Notes under the pieces: generated by a model
The model's database searches: none
The model's input: only the letters and a program-made list of their open reading frames with translations
Told to the model about the DNA's origin: nothing
Program-made: the position numbers and the translations under genes
Shown here: in pieces, positions 44,835-56,561 of the stretch
How positions within the stretch are numbered: the first letter of the stretch is position 1
How the letters are laid out: each line of letters begins with the position of its first letter
Assembly: GCA_963921195.1 (NCBI GenBank)
Contig: OY992536.1
Coordinates: 285,405,530-285,469,529, forward strand
Direction of reading: 5' to 3'
DNA length: 64,000 nucleotides
Source of the DNA: Pegoplata infirma
Lineage: Eukaryota > Arthropoda > Insecta > Diptera > Anthomyiidae

Positions 44835-45690
44835 TATTCATGATCACCGATCGATTTTAAGACATTCTAGCGATGTCCGTCTGTATGTCTGTGGAAATGG
44901 TGATCACGGCGAAAATATTAAACGGAGGTAACTGAAACTTTACATATTTATTGGAAGTTCTCCCGAGAACTTTGGTATTGCATTTGAGCGATATCGGTTC
45001 AGCGGTTCAAAAGTTATGAACGAAAATGTAAGGACACCTCCAAAAGTTTAGTACATTCAACATAACCTAAAAATACAAAATGCTTTAATTCGGCTGCTGG
45101 TTGACATATGTGAACGTAATTGAACACCAAATGGTATTTAAACAAGTACAAACATATTTTTTGACAAAAAAAAGAAAAAAATTGCGATTTTTTTTACCAA
45201 ATTTTTTTTTTGCGGAAATTTTTTTGAAATTTTTTTTTTGAAATTGTGGATGGTATCACTACATTCGGCAAGGCCGAATTTAACTTTTTTACTTGTTTTT
45301 TTTTGTAAATTTACAATTTTTTTTGTAATTTTACAAATTTCAATTGTTTTTTTACAAAAAAAAAATCTAGTAAATTTACGAGACTTCCTTGTAAGTTTTA
45401 TTGCGCCAAAAAAACTTGTAAATTTACAATTTTATTGGTAAAAAAAAATTGTAAAATTATTAAAAAAGCTAGTAATTTTTACTATGAATTATCGTAAAAT
45501 AGGAGGTGGCAAAAAATCTAGTAAAGTTACGAAACCTCCTTGTAAGTTGTATCGCGTTAAAAAGGTAGTAAATTTACAACTTTATTGGTAAAAATCTTGT
45601 AAAATTACAAAATTTTTGGTAAAAACCTTGTAAAATTACAAGGAATTCTTGTCAAATATCAAAAAATACAAGGTTTTTTTGAGTGCACAA

Positions 45691-46828
45691 AAAAATTGTG
45701 TTTAAAAGATTTTTTCTTAAAAAAAATTTCGGAAACTGAGAGATTTTTTTTTAAAAAAATCTCAAATTCTGGTATATTTTCTCCCCCACCCTCTCCGAAA
45801 AATATTTTTTTTTTTGGGTTTCAGGATTTACGGGTTTAATTTTTTGTTTACCACATTTAATTTAATCTTTAGAAAACATAATTTTTCTCTTTAATCAAAA
45901 AAACACAAACGTACAAACATATTTTTTGTAAAAAAAAAAATCGCTAAATTTTTGTCTTCACATTTTTTTCCGCGGATTTTTTTCATTTTTTTTTTAGCAA
46001 ATAATCTTTTTTTTTTATTGTGGTAGGTCTTAATTAGGGATGCCAAACGGGACTAACTTTTGAAAATCACTGGATTCGGGATTTTAAAAGCTGAAATCTT
46101 TTGTGCAGCTTAGCACATATGTCAAATTTGGTAAAACAAAAAAATTATTCATCTTTTAAAACTCTGCCAACTTTGGTCATGGTTTGTTTTTGCAATTTTT
46201 TGTTCTTTTGAATAACAAAAGAAAAACTAAAGTTATCTGATTAAACGCAGCACATTGGGTTCAAATGGTGCCAAAGTGGCAATTAATTGAAATTTATAAA
46301 TGAAGTTTTTGTTATAAAATTTGGTATGGGGTAAAAGTAGATAAAATTCTGCAACACTAGTTATCAAAATCAATCAACTAAGTTGTTTACTTTTTTTTCG
46401 GTGAGCTGTCAAAGTTAACAAATTATTGCAGTTTTTGAAAAAAGTAAAAAAAATGGATTTTTTTACAATTCAAGCGATTATTAGTGGTATTAAGTCTTTT
46501 AAAAGAAAATCTTTTATAATGGAACCTTAAACACCAGGGATTAAGCTAAATTTTTAAATTTTTTTTGGTTATAAAAATTGTGTCTCAACGTTTTTAATAT
46601 TTTTTTTAAAAAGGGTCCAAAATTGGGATATTTTTCATATTTAATGGGCCACACATATTAAGTTAGTAATAGTTGGATTTAGTTTTGTGGATTTTAAAAA
46701 AGTATAGGATATCAGCTTTTATTTAAAAGAAAAAAAAGTACAGACAATGCCCGGCCCTTTTTTTTTATTCCCATTTTTGTGTAAAAAGTCTGGGTGTCAT
46801 TTATTAAACAAATCCATTATATGTGTGT
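45691..46828. other. No gene recognised
   Basis: Contains AAATCTCAAATTCTGG-type degenerate repeats (45700-45790). A less repetitive stretch 46030-46790 begins GGGATGCCAAACGGGAC and ends near ATGCCCGGCCC. I could not show these to be transposon ends. Confidence 0.35.
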
Positions 46829-47450
46829 TTATACCTTCCAACTACAGTATGGGCTTACACTCACTTTGTCATTCCGTATGTAACGCATCGAAATATGGGT
46901 CTAGGACCCAATAAGGTGTATATTATTGATCACTGATCGATTCTAAGACATTCTGTGACTAATCGTGTGTCCGTCCGTCCGTCTGTTGTTGAGCACACCA
47001 TACAGTACATAAAACAAGAGCTAGAATCCTGAAGTTTGGCACAAATATGTATAATGATCATAGGCTGGTTAAGTTCTTGAACGAGCAAAATCGGACCAGG
47101 GGGGAAAAAGTTCCCCCTTGAAGAACTAAAGCTATCCCAGAAAAATATTTTTTTTACAAGTTTTATTTGTATATTTGTTCAAAAATTGAAACATTTGAAT
47201 GCCATGTGAAGTTCATCGACCTGAATTTGAACCAAGGGGGATCAGGAATGCCAATTTTTTCGGTCCGCCCCTTTTTGGGGGCGTGTATAGAAAAAATAAT
47301 TTATATAATGATAAATTTGTATTAATTAGGTGCAAAAACTGACATCTATTTTTTTGGCAACGTTTATCGCGAGGGAAAGGTGTGCCCCACAGTCTCCCGG
47401 TAAACCCTCCCACCTACGGGAAAAAAACGTCCCCTCCATTTGTTTTTTGT
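46829..47450 (+). mobile_element. HINE-B copy 4
   Basis: TATACCTTCCAACTACAGTA, TCACTTTGTCATTCCGTATG, GTAACGCATCGAAATA, GTCCGTCCGTCCGTCTGTTG and GAAGTTTGGCACAAATATG match the reverse of HINE-B copy 3. The 3' end is eroded after GGGAAAGGTGTGCCCCACAG, so the end is approximate. Confidence 0.6.
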
Positions 47451-48625
47451 AGCTTTATTACATGTTCAAGGGTTTCGTGCTTTTTTCCAAAAACATAAAA
47501 AACGACTAAAAGTTTAAAAAAAATTGTTTTTTGTTAATTTTTTTTTTCTAAAATGCTGTGTTTTTATGTATTTATGATAATTCCTTAATAAAAAACTATA
47601 ATATTCCCATAAATCACTTTTTTCAGATAAATTTGTACATTTATGAGATTTTGTGAAAAACAAAAATTGGATTTTAAAAAAAATTTTTAATAATATAAAT
47701 ACATATTATGCGTTCTTTCTTTAATTACTTTGACAGCACATTATGTGCACTTTAATTAACACTTTTTATACCCTCCACTTAGTGATAGAGGGTATATATA
47801 AGTTTGTCATTCCGTTTGTAACTCATCGAAATATTGGTCTGGGACCCCATAAAGTATATATATTCATGATGCCCGATCGATTTTAAGACATTCTAGCGAT
47901 GTCCGTCTGTCCGTCTGTCCGTCTGTCCGTCTGTCCGTCTGTCCGTCTGTCCGTCTGTCTGTCTGTTGAAAATGCTCTCGCGGACAAAATATTGCACAGA
48001 GATGACTGAAACTTAACATATATATTGGAAGTTCTCCCGAGAAGTTTGGTATTGCATTTGAGCGATAACGGTTCAGCGGTTCAAAAGTTATGAACGAAAA
48101 TGTAAGCACATCTCAAAAATTTCAGTACATTCAACATAACCTAAAAATACAAAATGCTTTAATTCGGCTTCTGGTTGACATATGTGAACATAATTGAATA
48201 CCAAATGGTATTTAAACAAGTACGAACATATTTTTTGCCAAAAAAAGAAAAAAATCGCGGATTTTTTTTTTTTTATCAAAATTTTTTTTCGCGGAAATTT
48301 TTTTTTAATTTTTTTTTTTTTTTCAAAAGTAATTTCCTTTTAAATAAAGTTGTTTGCAATAATCTTTTTGAAATTGTGGAGGGTATCACTACATTCGGCA
48401 AGGCCGAATTTAACTTTTTTACTTGTTTTAATTAATTTATCTCTTTTCATTCCAAAGTTACAGCAAAAATTGTGAACTATAACCCTTTTTTCCGAAAAAC
48501 AAAAAAACGCCTAACAGGTTAAAAATTTTTTTTTTTTCAATTTTTTTTTTCCAAAATGTGTATTTTTACGTGTTTATATTATGTCATCAATAAAAAAATA
48601 TAATATTCTAAAACTACTGCTTATC
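47451..48625 (+). repeat. Two related AT-rich blocks flanking HINE-A copy 5
   Basis: 47450-47640 (TTTTTTCCAAAAACATAAAA, TTCTAAAATGCTGTGTTTTT, AAAAACTATAATATTCCCAT) and 48430-48620 (CCCTTTTTTCCGAAAAACAA, TTCCAAAATGTGTATTTTTA, AAAAATATAATATTCTAAAA) share order and sequence. This is an old direct duplication or two copies of an unknown repeat. Confidence 0.4.
47767..48428 (+). mobile_element. HINE-A copy 5, intact
   Basis: An uninterrupted 660-bp copy from TATACCCTCCACTTAGTGAT to TTTACTTGTTTT, with (GTCCGTCT)n at about 47901-47965 and both terminal hairpins. It served as the reference for the empty sites of insertions in HINE-A copies 2, 3 and 4. Confidence 0.8.
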
Positions 48626-48628
48626 TGA

Positions 48629-49639
48629 ATTAATCGCCATTTTGGGTACCATCGAACCCACTGTGCGCAGTTTAGGCAAAAAAACTTTAACTTTTTAAGC
48701 TGTTCCATTCACATATTGGTAAAAGAAAAAAATGCAATTGTTAAAACTATGGTAAATAACAATGGCAACAAGGACGGTTCCTTACAAAGTCATTTTTTTT
48801 TTTTTGTTGGTTGGTTGTCTTATACAATATTTCTCCTTCTTCGTCTTCTTGGCGGTGGAATCATCATCTGCATCATCAGCAGTTTATGTTGTACAAAACA
48901 GAAAACTACAACAACAAAGTTTCTGTTGATCAGAAAAATTTTGATTGCGATTGAAAACTAAACAACAAAACCATTTTTCAGTTCACTCCACTGGAGTATC
49001 CAACTGTGAAAGCGAGAGCGACATGTGCCCATCCTTTGGAAGGGTTCATTATTGAACATATTGTTGTTGAACGGACGAGTATTATTTTTTTTTTAATATA
49101 AAAACACGATTTTAAATGGGTTTTTCGTTTTTGTGGATTTTCCAAGCGCGCAATTTAAGTTGATTTCGAGACAATTGTTAAACAGAAAGTTTCGTTTTGG
49201 AAAACAATAGCTTATGATTATAGTTATCATCATTATTATTTTTTTTTTGTGGTCATCAGGTATATTTTTTAGCTTTTTTGTTGGTCCTTGTTATTATTTT
49301 TAATATGAAAAAATGCATTCTTTAATGCTTTATTAGGCTAAAGATGCCAAACTGGATAAGAAAATAAATAAGGAAGAAATAAAAACTTAATTTTTTGGTG
49401 AGGTTGACTGTGATTTTCGTATAATTTCAATAAAGTTATAATATTTCCAAAAAAATTCTTTCATTATTAAGATTTGTTTTACAACATATTGGACGAAGGC
49501 TTTTTGTTAAGGATGTCGAGAGAAAGATTTTTTATGTAATAAAATAATGAGAAGAAATATTTTAAAAAAGTAAGTAATATTAATTTTTATTAAAATTGCG
49601 ATTATTTTATTAAAATTTTTTAATAATATACAAAAATGC
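48629..49639. other. No gene recognised
   Basis: Unique AT-rich DNA with T-tracts and CATCATC strings. Open frames short and unconserved in appearance. Confidence 0.35.
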
Positions 49640-52480
49640 TACACACAAAAAAAAACATTGTCAAATTACTAGGAAAAGTCTCGTAATCCCATTTTTTTTT
49701 TACGTTGAACCAACACTCAGGGGATGCCCCTATTAATGCATTGCATTGTGTTGATATCAGGAAAATAGGTAATGAGGAGGAGGAAAGAGGGAGTAGTGTT
49801 TGTGGATATTTGACTTGAATTTATCTACATTGAAAGAAACTGGGAAGACCTATGCGGGAAGATTATTCCACATACGGCTAGTTCGACTGATGAACGAACC
49901 CTCTCTGTAATGCGCTGTGCGATCCACTGGACAATCGACAACAAACGGATGTGATCTACTAGACAACCGAGTACTGCGAACAAAAACTCGGGCTCTAGGG
50001 AACTCTTTCCATGGTAATATCGATAGAACAGAGTCACACAACCCACATTCCGACGATGCTCCAATGAGTCAATAGAGTTGGGCAGACTATTGTCATTGAT
50101 TAGCATCACGCCCTCCTTTGTACACGGTCCAAGAGCTCCAAAATAGACTTTGAAGCCCCTGCCCATATATGGGAGTTGTATTCCATCTTCGGTCGGATGT
50201 AGGTGGTATAAATAGTAAGGAGATCTGATGAGGTGAAGTACTTCTTACACCGGTTTAAAAAACCCAGACACTTGAATGCTTCTTTCGACACTTGAAAAAC
50301 GTGCTTACTGTTGATTCCACATTCCTGTGGGTCAACATACAATATTGAGTCTTGCGTGCATTAAACTTGACCCTATTCGCAAGACCCCACTCCGAGATTG
50401 TCAACAGGTCTTGATTATGTGTGTCATTCATAATCTGCCTTTTGCCCTCAACCTCAACAAGGCTTGGCCTACGATCAAAGGAAAAAGGTGACAAATGTTG
50501 CTGTCATCTGCAAAAGAGTAGATAGGATTTGAAGTCTGACTTAGAAGGTCGTTAAGAAAAATAAGAAAAAGGGTAGGAGAAAGAACAGAACCTTGCGGTA
50601 CCACTGATTGAAGCCGAAATTCATCAGATGAAAACCCATCTATAACAACACGTATAGAACGATCCCTGAGGAAACTCGAAATAAATCGAGAGAATTCATT
50701 ACCGACACCAAAGGCATTAAGCTTGGATATGAGCGCACCGTGCCACACACAATCAAATGCCTTGGAAATATCCAGAGCAACCACCTAACTCTCACCAAAA
50801 TAGTGGATCGAACGACTCCAACGTTCGGAAAGGAACGCCAACAGATCCCCAGTAGAACGAGTTCTCCGGAAACCATACTGTCGATCGTTTAAAAGTAAGT
50901 TAGCCTTCATATATCTAACAAGATGGCAATTTACCATACTCTCCATTACCTTCGAGAGCGCTGAGCATATTACGATTGGGGGGTAATTATCAGGGTTATT
51001 AGCCGCACCCTTTTAGCTGCACATTGGCAACCTTCCAACATGATGGAAAGATTCCCTTATGGAAGGACAAGATAAAAAGGTTAGCCAGTGGACATGCTAA
51101 CGTCGAAGCACACTGCTTCAGCACCAGTGCTGGTATACCATCCGGTCCCGGTGACTTATTTACGTTAAGATCTGCAAGAACCCTTTTAACTGCACGAGCT
51201 CGGAAAAATATCTTGGGCATAGTATGAGATAACCTTTCGATTTCGGGCAGTGGTTGATTGCTTTCCGGCAAGAAAGAATTTCTTGCAAAAAGGCCAGCCA
51301 ACAGGTTAGCTTTATCAACCGGTTCTGCGAACACTTGGTCATCTTTTAAAAGAGTCGGGATAGAAGAACTAGCATTTTCCTTGACTCTTTTAACAAAAGA
51401 CCAAAAGCTCTTACTACCCCGAGGAGCCGAAAGAACTTTAGCACGAAGTCGTTGTTCGTAATGAAGCTTTTCACGACTAAGTACTCTAGCACACTCAGAT
51501 CTTGCCTGTTTGCGTAGAATATCAATATTAGCGTTTTCATTATCACTCCAATTTCTGAATGCTTCCTCCCTGGATCTGACTGCATTCCTGCAAGGCTGGT
51601 TAAACCAACATTTATCTCTTGGTTTAGCCGAAATGAGCTTCGATGGAATGAATGACTTCATTCCAAACACAATAACATTTTCGACCATTTTCGCCGCGGC
51701 GTCGACGTTGCCGTCGAGGAAACAGAGTTTCCAGTTGAAACGCCGGAAAAAGTCGTTGAGTTCTACCCAGCGAGCCTTCTCATAGATAAAAACTGAACGC
51801 CTCTTAGCTGTTGTCGAAACGTTACGAAGATCGGATTACGAGAAGGATGCGGAAATGGTGCAATGATCCGAATTGCCAAGAGGTGCTAATGTTTTTACTT
51901 CATATTTATCAGGATGTGAAGTAAGAAAAAGGTCAAGAGTATTCTGGTGTTCATTCCCAATGTCCGTTAAGCGCGTTGGTTCGTTCACTAATTGCGACAG
52001 GTGGTTTGCGCTGCGAATAACTCAACGTAATCGCCAACAGGAGTCGAATGGTTTGAATGGAGAATCCAGGAAGAGTTGTGAACATTGAAATCACCTGCCA
52101 CGACAATTTCACTCTTCGGGCAACTCTCCAGGGTTCTCGAAATGGAATTGGAAAGAGCGTCAAAACCATTAAAGGATGACACCCTTCCCGCATTTGGGCT
52201 TCTATACAGGAATCCGAAAAGTTTGCAAAATTACTAGGAATTCTCGTAAAATAGGAGGTAGCAAAAAATCTAGTAAAATTACGAAACTTCCTTGTAAATT
52301 ATATCGTGTCAAAAAATTTGTAAATTTACATTTTTATTGGTAAAAACCTTGTAAAATTAAAAAATTATTGGTAAAAAGCTTGTAAAATTACTAGGAATTT
52401 TTGTCAAATAGGAGGTAGCAAACAAAAAAAGTTACAAGTTTTTGTTGTAATTTCACAAGGTTTTTTTTGAGTGTATTTTA
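49640..52480 (+). mobile_element. MITE-S copy 3, interrupted by LINE-Y
   Basis: The left piece 49640-49696 (CATTGTCAAATTACTAGG, TCTCGTAATCCCATTTT) and right piece 52218-52480 (AATTACTAGGAATTCTCGTA, AAATAGGAGGTAGCAAAAAA, ACAAGGTTTTTTTTGAGTG) belong to the same family as 6035-6356. Some internal sequence is missing, so the two pieces could instead be separate copies. Confidence 0.45.
49697..52215 (-). pseudogene. LINE-Y, the best-preserved copy (5'-truncated)
   Basis: Minus-strand order: endonuclease motif EIVVAGDFNVHNSSW (about 52115-52070), CWFNQPCRNAVRSREEAF and a lysine/arginine linker (51610-51500), SFWSFVKRVKENASSS, the RT entry LNVNKSPGPDGIPALVLKQC (51180-51120), VALDISKAFDCVWHGAL (50780-50730), SVVPQGSVLSPTLFLIFLND (50610-50550), catalytic FADDSN (50520-50500), WGLANRVKFNARKTQY (50395-50345), HVFQVSKEAFKCLGFLNRCK (50310-50250) and SLEHRRNVGCV (50070-50040). 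The tail is SRMWNNLPA (49875-49850). Several frameshifts and stops break it. A T-run at 49693-49702 on the plus strand is consistent with its poly(A) tail. Apurinic-type endonuclease plus RT, no RNase H seen: jockey/CR1-group LINE. Confidence 0.75.
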
Positions 52481-52539
52481 TCAAAATTTTTTAATAATAA
52501 AAGTTTGTTTTTTTATTCGACCTTTTCTTAATAGAATCT

Positions 52540-52638
52540 CAAATGAATAAATACTCGAGGTCATAAACTTTAAATGTTTGGAAATAAATAAAAAACGTTT
52601 AAAACTTATGACCTCGAGCTTGAGTATTTATTCATTTG
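52540..52638. repeat. 99-bp hairpin
   Basis: CAAATGAATAAATACTCGAG..GTCATAA pairs with TTATGACCTCGAGCTTGAGT..TTCATTTG. A short MITE-like palindrome flanked by TTTTTTAATAATA-type sequence, which is also seen on both sides (about 52485 and 52645). Confidence 0.6.
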
Positions 52639-52929
52639 AAATTTTTTAATAATATACAAAAATGCTAGGAACTGATTTTTTTTAAGAAATCTTAGAACAT
52701 TTTCGTGAAAAGAAGATAACTAAATACTTCTGTAAAATTAGTAAAATAATCTGCTGATGTTTTTTTTTTTTAATTTTGACAATTTCAACTTTTAACGTTT
52801 TAATATTATAAAAACAAAATTAGCGCTTAAAAAAACTTTCAAATTGTCTTAAAACAAAATACCAACAATTTCTGTAAAATTACAGAATATTTGAAATTTT
52901 TAAAAAAATATTATTTTAATTCAGGAAAT
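52639..52929. other. No gene recognised
   Basis: AT-rich spacer with T-tracts between the hairpin and MITE-T copy 2. Confidence 0.3.
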
Positions 52930-53160
52930 ACACAAAAAAATAAAAAAAAAAATGTTGAGTAAATTTTTAATACTATTGAGTAAAAAATTACTCAATTTTG
53001 CACCAGTAAACGATTTAATAGTATTGAGTAAATTGTTAATAAAAAATTATTAAATGCTTACTAAAAAATTTTAGTAAATTTTTAATGGACACAATTAAAA
53101 ATTTAATTAAATTTTTTTTCTATTTTTTTAAGTAACTTTTTTTTTAATTTTTTTTTTTTA
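52930..53160. mobile_element. MITE-T copy 2, partial
   Basis: GAGTAAATTTTTAATACTAT, TTGCACCAGTAAACGATTTA and AAATGCTTACTAAAAAATTT are shared with 9290-9420. The right half is missing. Confidence 0.55.
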
Positions 53161-54267
53161 AAAGTTTAAATGTTTGTCCATCCACACAAAAAAATTCAGA
53201 AACGCGTTTTTTTTCGAGAAAATCGCATTTGAATTTTAAATTTTATAACAATTTTGTAATTTGCTTGTATTTTCTTGTTTCAACATAGCGAATGAGTATT
53301 ATTTATTGCATAAATATTACTCATACGCTCTGTTCTCTGGGAGAACTTTATGCATTTCATGAAAACCTTCATAAAACGTTTAAAATTTAAAAAAGACGTG
53401 ATACGAATATTTTCATCATTGTCATGCATGTTTTCATTAACAGAAATTTAAATGACACCAGTTTAATTGATCAAATGCAACATGGATTCGGTTGAAAAGA
53501 AACAATTAAGACCGTCTAAAACTCACTAAAAACTATTTAAAAAATTCTAGTTCAATTATAATTATACATTCTTCTGTATTTTTTTTAATAATGAATTTAC
53601 CTCAAAAATTGATAATTGAATCGTCCTAATCGCAAGCAATAAATTTATTGACATTTGAAATTTCTGGCGCTAATCAAATAAAATTCAAAAACTTCACCAT
53701 AATCACCGACACGTGTGTCACTACTAACAAACAAAAAAATGTAAATTTTTTTACTGCAACCAACTAAAATTTTGTTAAACATTAAAATCAATTGATAAAA
53801 TACCTTTTGTTTTGGATTCAATGAACATCAAATTGAACTGACAAATAAGACAAATACTGACAGGAGTCAATCAAAATGGCGCCCTTTTCCTTAAGTGAAA
53901 CTAAATTGAATAAGTTGTGATTTTTAAAAGCTTTTGAGATTTTAGAATGAACAAAAAAAAAAAAACGAAGGAAAACCAAATATTTAAATGAATTCCTGAG
54001 TTACACTAGGGGCCAATAAACAAACAAAATAACCATCCAAACTGACAATGTAGTTGGTGATGGACATTTACGCATTAAAAATGTCATTGCAAATTTATAT
54101 TGAAATTTTGAATTTGTGTTTTTTTTTTGTTGCTGGAAATTTATTCAACTTGAAAATTTTGAAACATTGTTATTTTGGTTAAAAGATCTTCTTTAGCGTC
54201 TTTAATGCAGAAGTACACTTAAAAAAATAATGAAAAACGAAAAAAACAAGTAGAAAGTTGTACACTT
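53161..54267. other. No gene recognised
   Basis: AT-rich unique sequence with no terminal repeats and no coding signature. Confidence 0.35.
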
Positions 54268-54532
54268 ACAAGATTTTTACCAATAAAATTGTAAAATTAC
54301 AACTTTTTTGGCGAAATAAAACTTACAAGAAATTCTCGTAAGTTTACTAGATTTTTTTTGTAAAAAATCATAAGAATTTGTAAAATTACAAGAAAAACTG
54401 TAAAATTACAAAAAAAAAAATGTAAATTTCAATCGAAAATTATCTGTTAAAAAACAAGGAAAACTGTCAAATATTGGTAAAATGGGATTACGAGACCTAG
54501 TAATTTGACAAGGTTTTTTTTGAGTGCCCTTA
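54268..54532 (-). mobile_element. MITE-S copy 4, uninterrupted
   Basis: From ACTTACAAGATTTTTACCAA through TTGTAAAATTACA repeats and TGGGATTACGAGACC to TTGACAAGGTTTTTTTTGAG. A compact copy that shows the contiguous order of pieces separated at 43337-45690. Confidence 0.55.
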
Positions 54533-55148
54533 AGGCTTTTTTGTAGTTCAGCGCTAGATTTTATTTTGCTGTGGTTTCTCTAGTATAGTGTTTATCTATA
54601 TCTAACAAATCCCCCAATTTCTTCTTCAAAAATTATACTACTAAACAAGTAGAAAAGTTAAATTCGACTTTGCCGAATCTATGAATACCCTCCACAATGC
54701 CTTTTTTACAGGATAGTACATTTTTAACGTGAAAAAATTAACAATTTTGATAAGAATCATTTTATTTTGAGTAAAAAATTTTTTTCTGTCATTAAAGAAA
54801 AAGAAAAATTATTAATTTTTTTTTTAGTGTAAATTTTTTTCGAGTGTAATGTTTTTTTTACTTTAAAAATATTTTTGAGTGAATGCACGTACGTGCACAA
54901 CATATAGACATTTTTGTAAAAAAAAAAAATTAGATTTTTTTTGAGTGTAAAATTTATTTCGAATGTCATTTTGAAGTTACCAATGCTTTTAAAACTAAAC
55001 AAATTTAAAAAGCATTGCTTTAAAAATAAACAAGTTTGAAAAACATTGCTAAGTTACCACCAATGCTTTTGAAACTTGTTTACCACGTGGCATTTAACAT
55101 GAACCCAATCTGAAATTCGGGGTTTTGCTTATAACTTTTGAACCACTG

Positions 55149-56561
55149 CACTATAGGAAATTTTACCCATTTTTTGGCCAAAAGTCAAACTTAAAATTTT
55201 TGCAAACATTATTTTTTTTCACATTAATATAAAAAAAACTTAACAAAGTAAACAATTCTTTCTCAATTTTTCGACAGAATTGATGTACTGTCACTTTATC
55301 AGTAGTTTTTCTATCAATTTCTTAATTAGTTATAAAATAACGATTGAGAGCAGCGAATTTTGTGATAGCTTCTAACAAAAGTTTTTATATTAAGAATTTA
55401 TGGTTTTTAAAAACTAAAAAATGGAAAATAATGTCAAAGGTGAGTACTTTAATGGTAAATAGTGAAATGTTGGTGAACTCATCTATTAGATCGATTTTAT
55501 TGGAAAAATTGAAGTGACCTTAAGATGAACATATTGAAGTATGAATTGGAATTTTATTTTGACTTTAAAAAAAATGATAGCATATGTTAGCTATAAAACC
55601 ATAAAAGTTCTCTAGGACAATCAATTACCTTCCGAATTTAAAAAATTTCAAGGTCGGATATGTGCAAACTTTTTTTTTATACCCATTTTTCCAGGTGACT
55701 ACTGAGTGCCAAATTCAGAGTTATTTAATACATGGCGAGAGAAATAAAGCAGAGGTGGATAAGGAGCCGCTATTCCTGACCATTTCTTTGCATACATTGC
55801 TGAGAGTCAATGTTTCGAAAACTTTAAACAATATATAAAGGAGGAATTAAGAATATTTTGTTCAAATATAAATATGAAAAGATTAAAAGTTGTAGGAGTT
55901 TGAAAATTTTTGAAAGACAGCATGCTGTTTGGCTTAGAGGCAATACTTGGCTAAAAAAAACTTGAAACGCAGCCTGCCTCCACTAAATCGAAACCTGGGC
56001 GACCGCAATTAACTTTTTTGTCAAAATCTGCGAGAACAAAAATACGAGTTACAGCAGAAATCTCTAAAGATCTAAATAGGGAAGTTGAGCCCCTAGCTCT
56101 TGCATCATCTACGGCTGCCCGTAGTGGCATTTTGAAATGTAGTTGACGACTTGGAACTCAAAAATAAAATTTTTGAATAAAATCCTTATTAAAAAGTAGA
56201 TTTTTTTGACACTTCTTAACATTGTTAAAATAAATTTCTACTGTTATCTTCGAAAGTTAGTGTACACTCAAAAAAAAAAAAATATTGTAAAAACAGTTTA
56301 GAAAACCATATAATCTATCAAGGATCTAAAAAATCTTAGATGCGGCAACTTATAACCCGGGAACCCTGTTTGGAACTAATTATTAGGTAATTTTTTAGGT
56401 AACTTTACTAATTTTTTTTTTGAGTGTATGAAAGCCTTTAAGAATCACTCCCTCCCTCTAAAGAGTCTTCCAAAAGTCAAATAAAAAAAATCAGTCAAAT
56501 CGGTCCAGCCGATTGGCTGTAAATAATTTTGGCCAAAAAAAGGGTAAAATTTCCTATAGTG
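55149..56561 (+). mobile_element. 1413-bp decayed Transib-like DNA transposon
   Basis: Inverted ends CACTATAGGAAATTTTACCC on both strands, continuing with one mismatch to TTTTTTGGCCAAAA (about 34 bp in all). The 5-bp direct repeat CACTG lies at 55144-55148 and 56562-56566. Ends of the CAC(T/A)ATnG type and a 5-bp TSD are features of the Transib superfamily. A coding remnant inside (55903-56146) fits the N-terminal part of that group as I remember it. Length is about half of an autonomous element, so the catalytic core is deleted. Confidence 0.6.
55903..56146 (+). pseudogene. N-terminal transposase remnant (GRP motif)
   Basis: Frame 1 reads KIFERQHAVWLRGNTWLKK; after an A8 run the frame shifts by one to SKPGRPQLTFLSKSART, KIRVTAEISKDLN and PLALASSTAARSG, stopping at TGA 56144-56146. 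A GRP-x-L/K-x-F motif followed by basic residues and a Ser/Ala helix is shared by N-termini of a dispersed transposase-like family that I associate with Transib/RAG1-like elements (from memory). A possible start exon is ATGGAAAATAATGTCAAAG with donor GTGAGT near 55421-55446. The gene has no catalytic domain left. Confidence 0.5.

Larger units (their letters stand above)
43452..45297 (+). mobile_element. HINE-A copy 4, split by a TA-flanked element
   Basis: Begins TATACCCTCCACTTAGTGAT. HINE sequence runs to GCATATATA (43550), resumes TATTCATGATC (44835) and ends TTCGGCAAGGCCGAA..TTTTACTTGTT. The GTCY tract is only GTCCGTCTGTATGTCTGT. Confidence 0.7.
43337..45690 (+). mobile_element. MITE-S copy 2, host of a four-level nest
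   Basis: The left part 43337-43451 (CTTGTCGAATTACTAG, TAATACCATTTTACCAATA, TTTGACAGTTTTCCTTG, CGAAATTTACA) and the right part 45298-45690 (TTTACAATTTTTTTTGTAAT, AAATCTAGTAAATTTACGAG, CCTTGTAAGTTTTATTGCGC, then ACAAGGTTTTTTTGAGTGC) are contiguous in the uninterrupted copy at 54268-54530. The 1.85 kb between them is HINE-A copy 4. Confidence 0.6.

Noticed and set aside
46030..46790. Possible transposon between GGGATGCCAAACGGG and ATGCCCGGCCC
   Set aside because: The ends match only over a few bases and no target duplication could be found.
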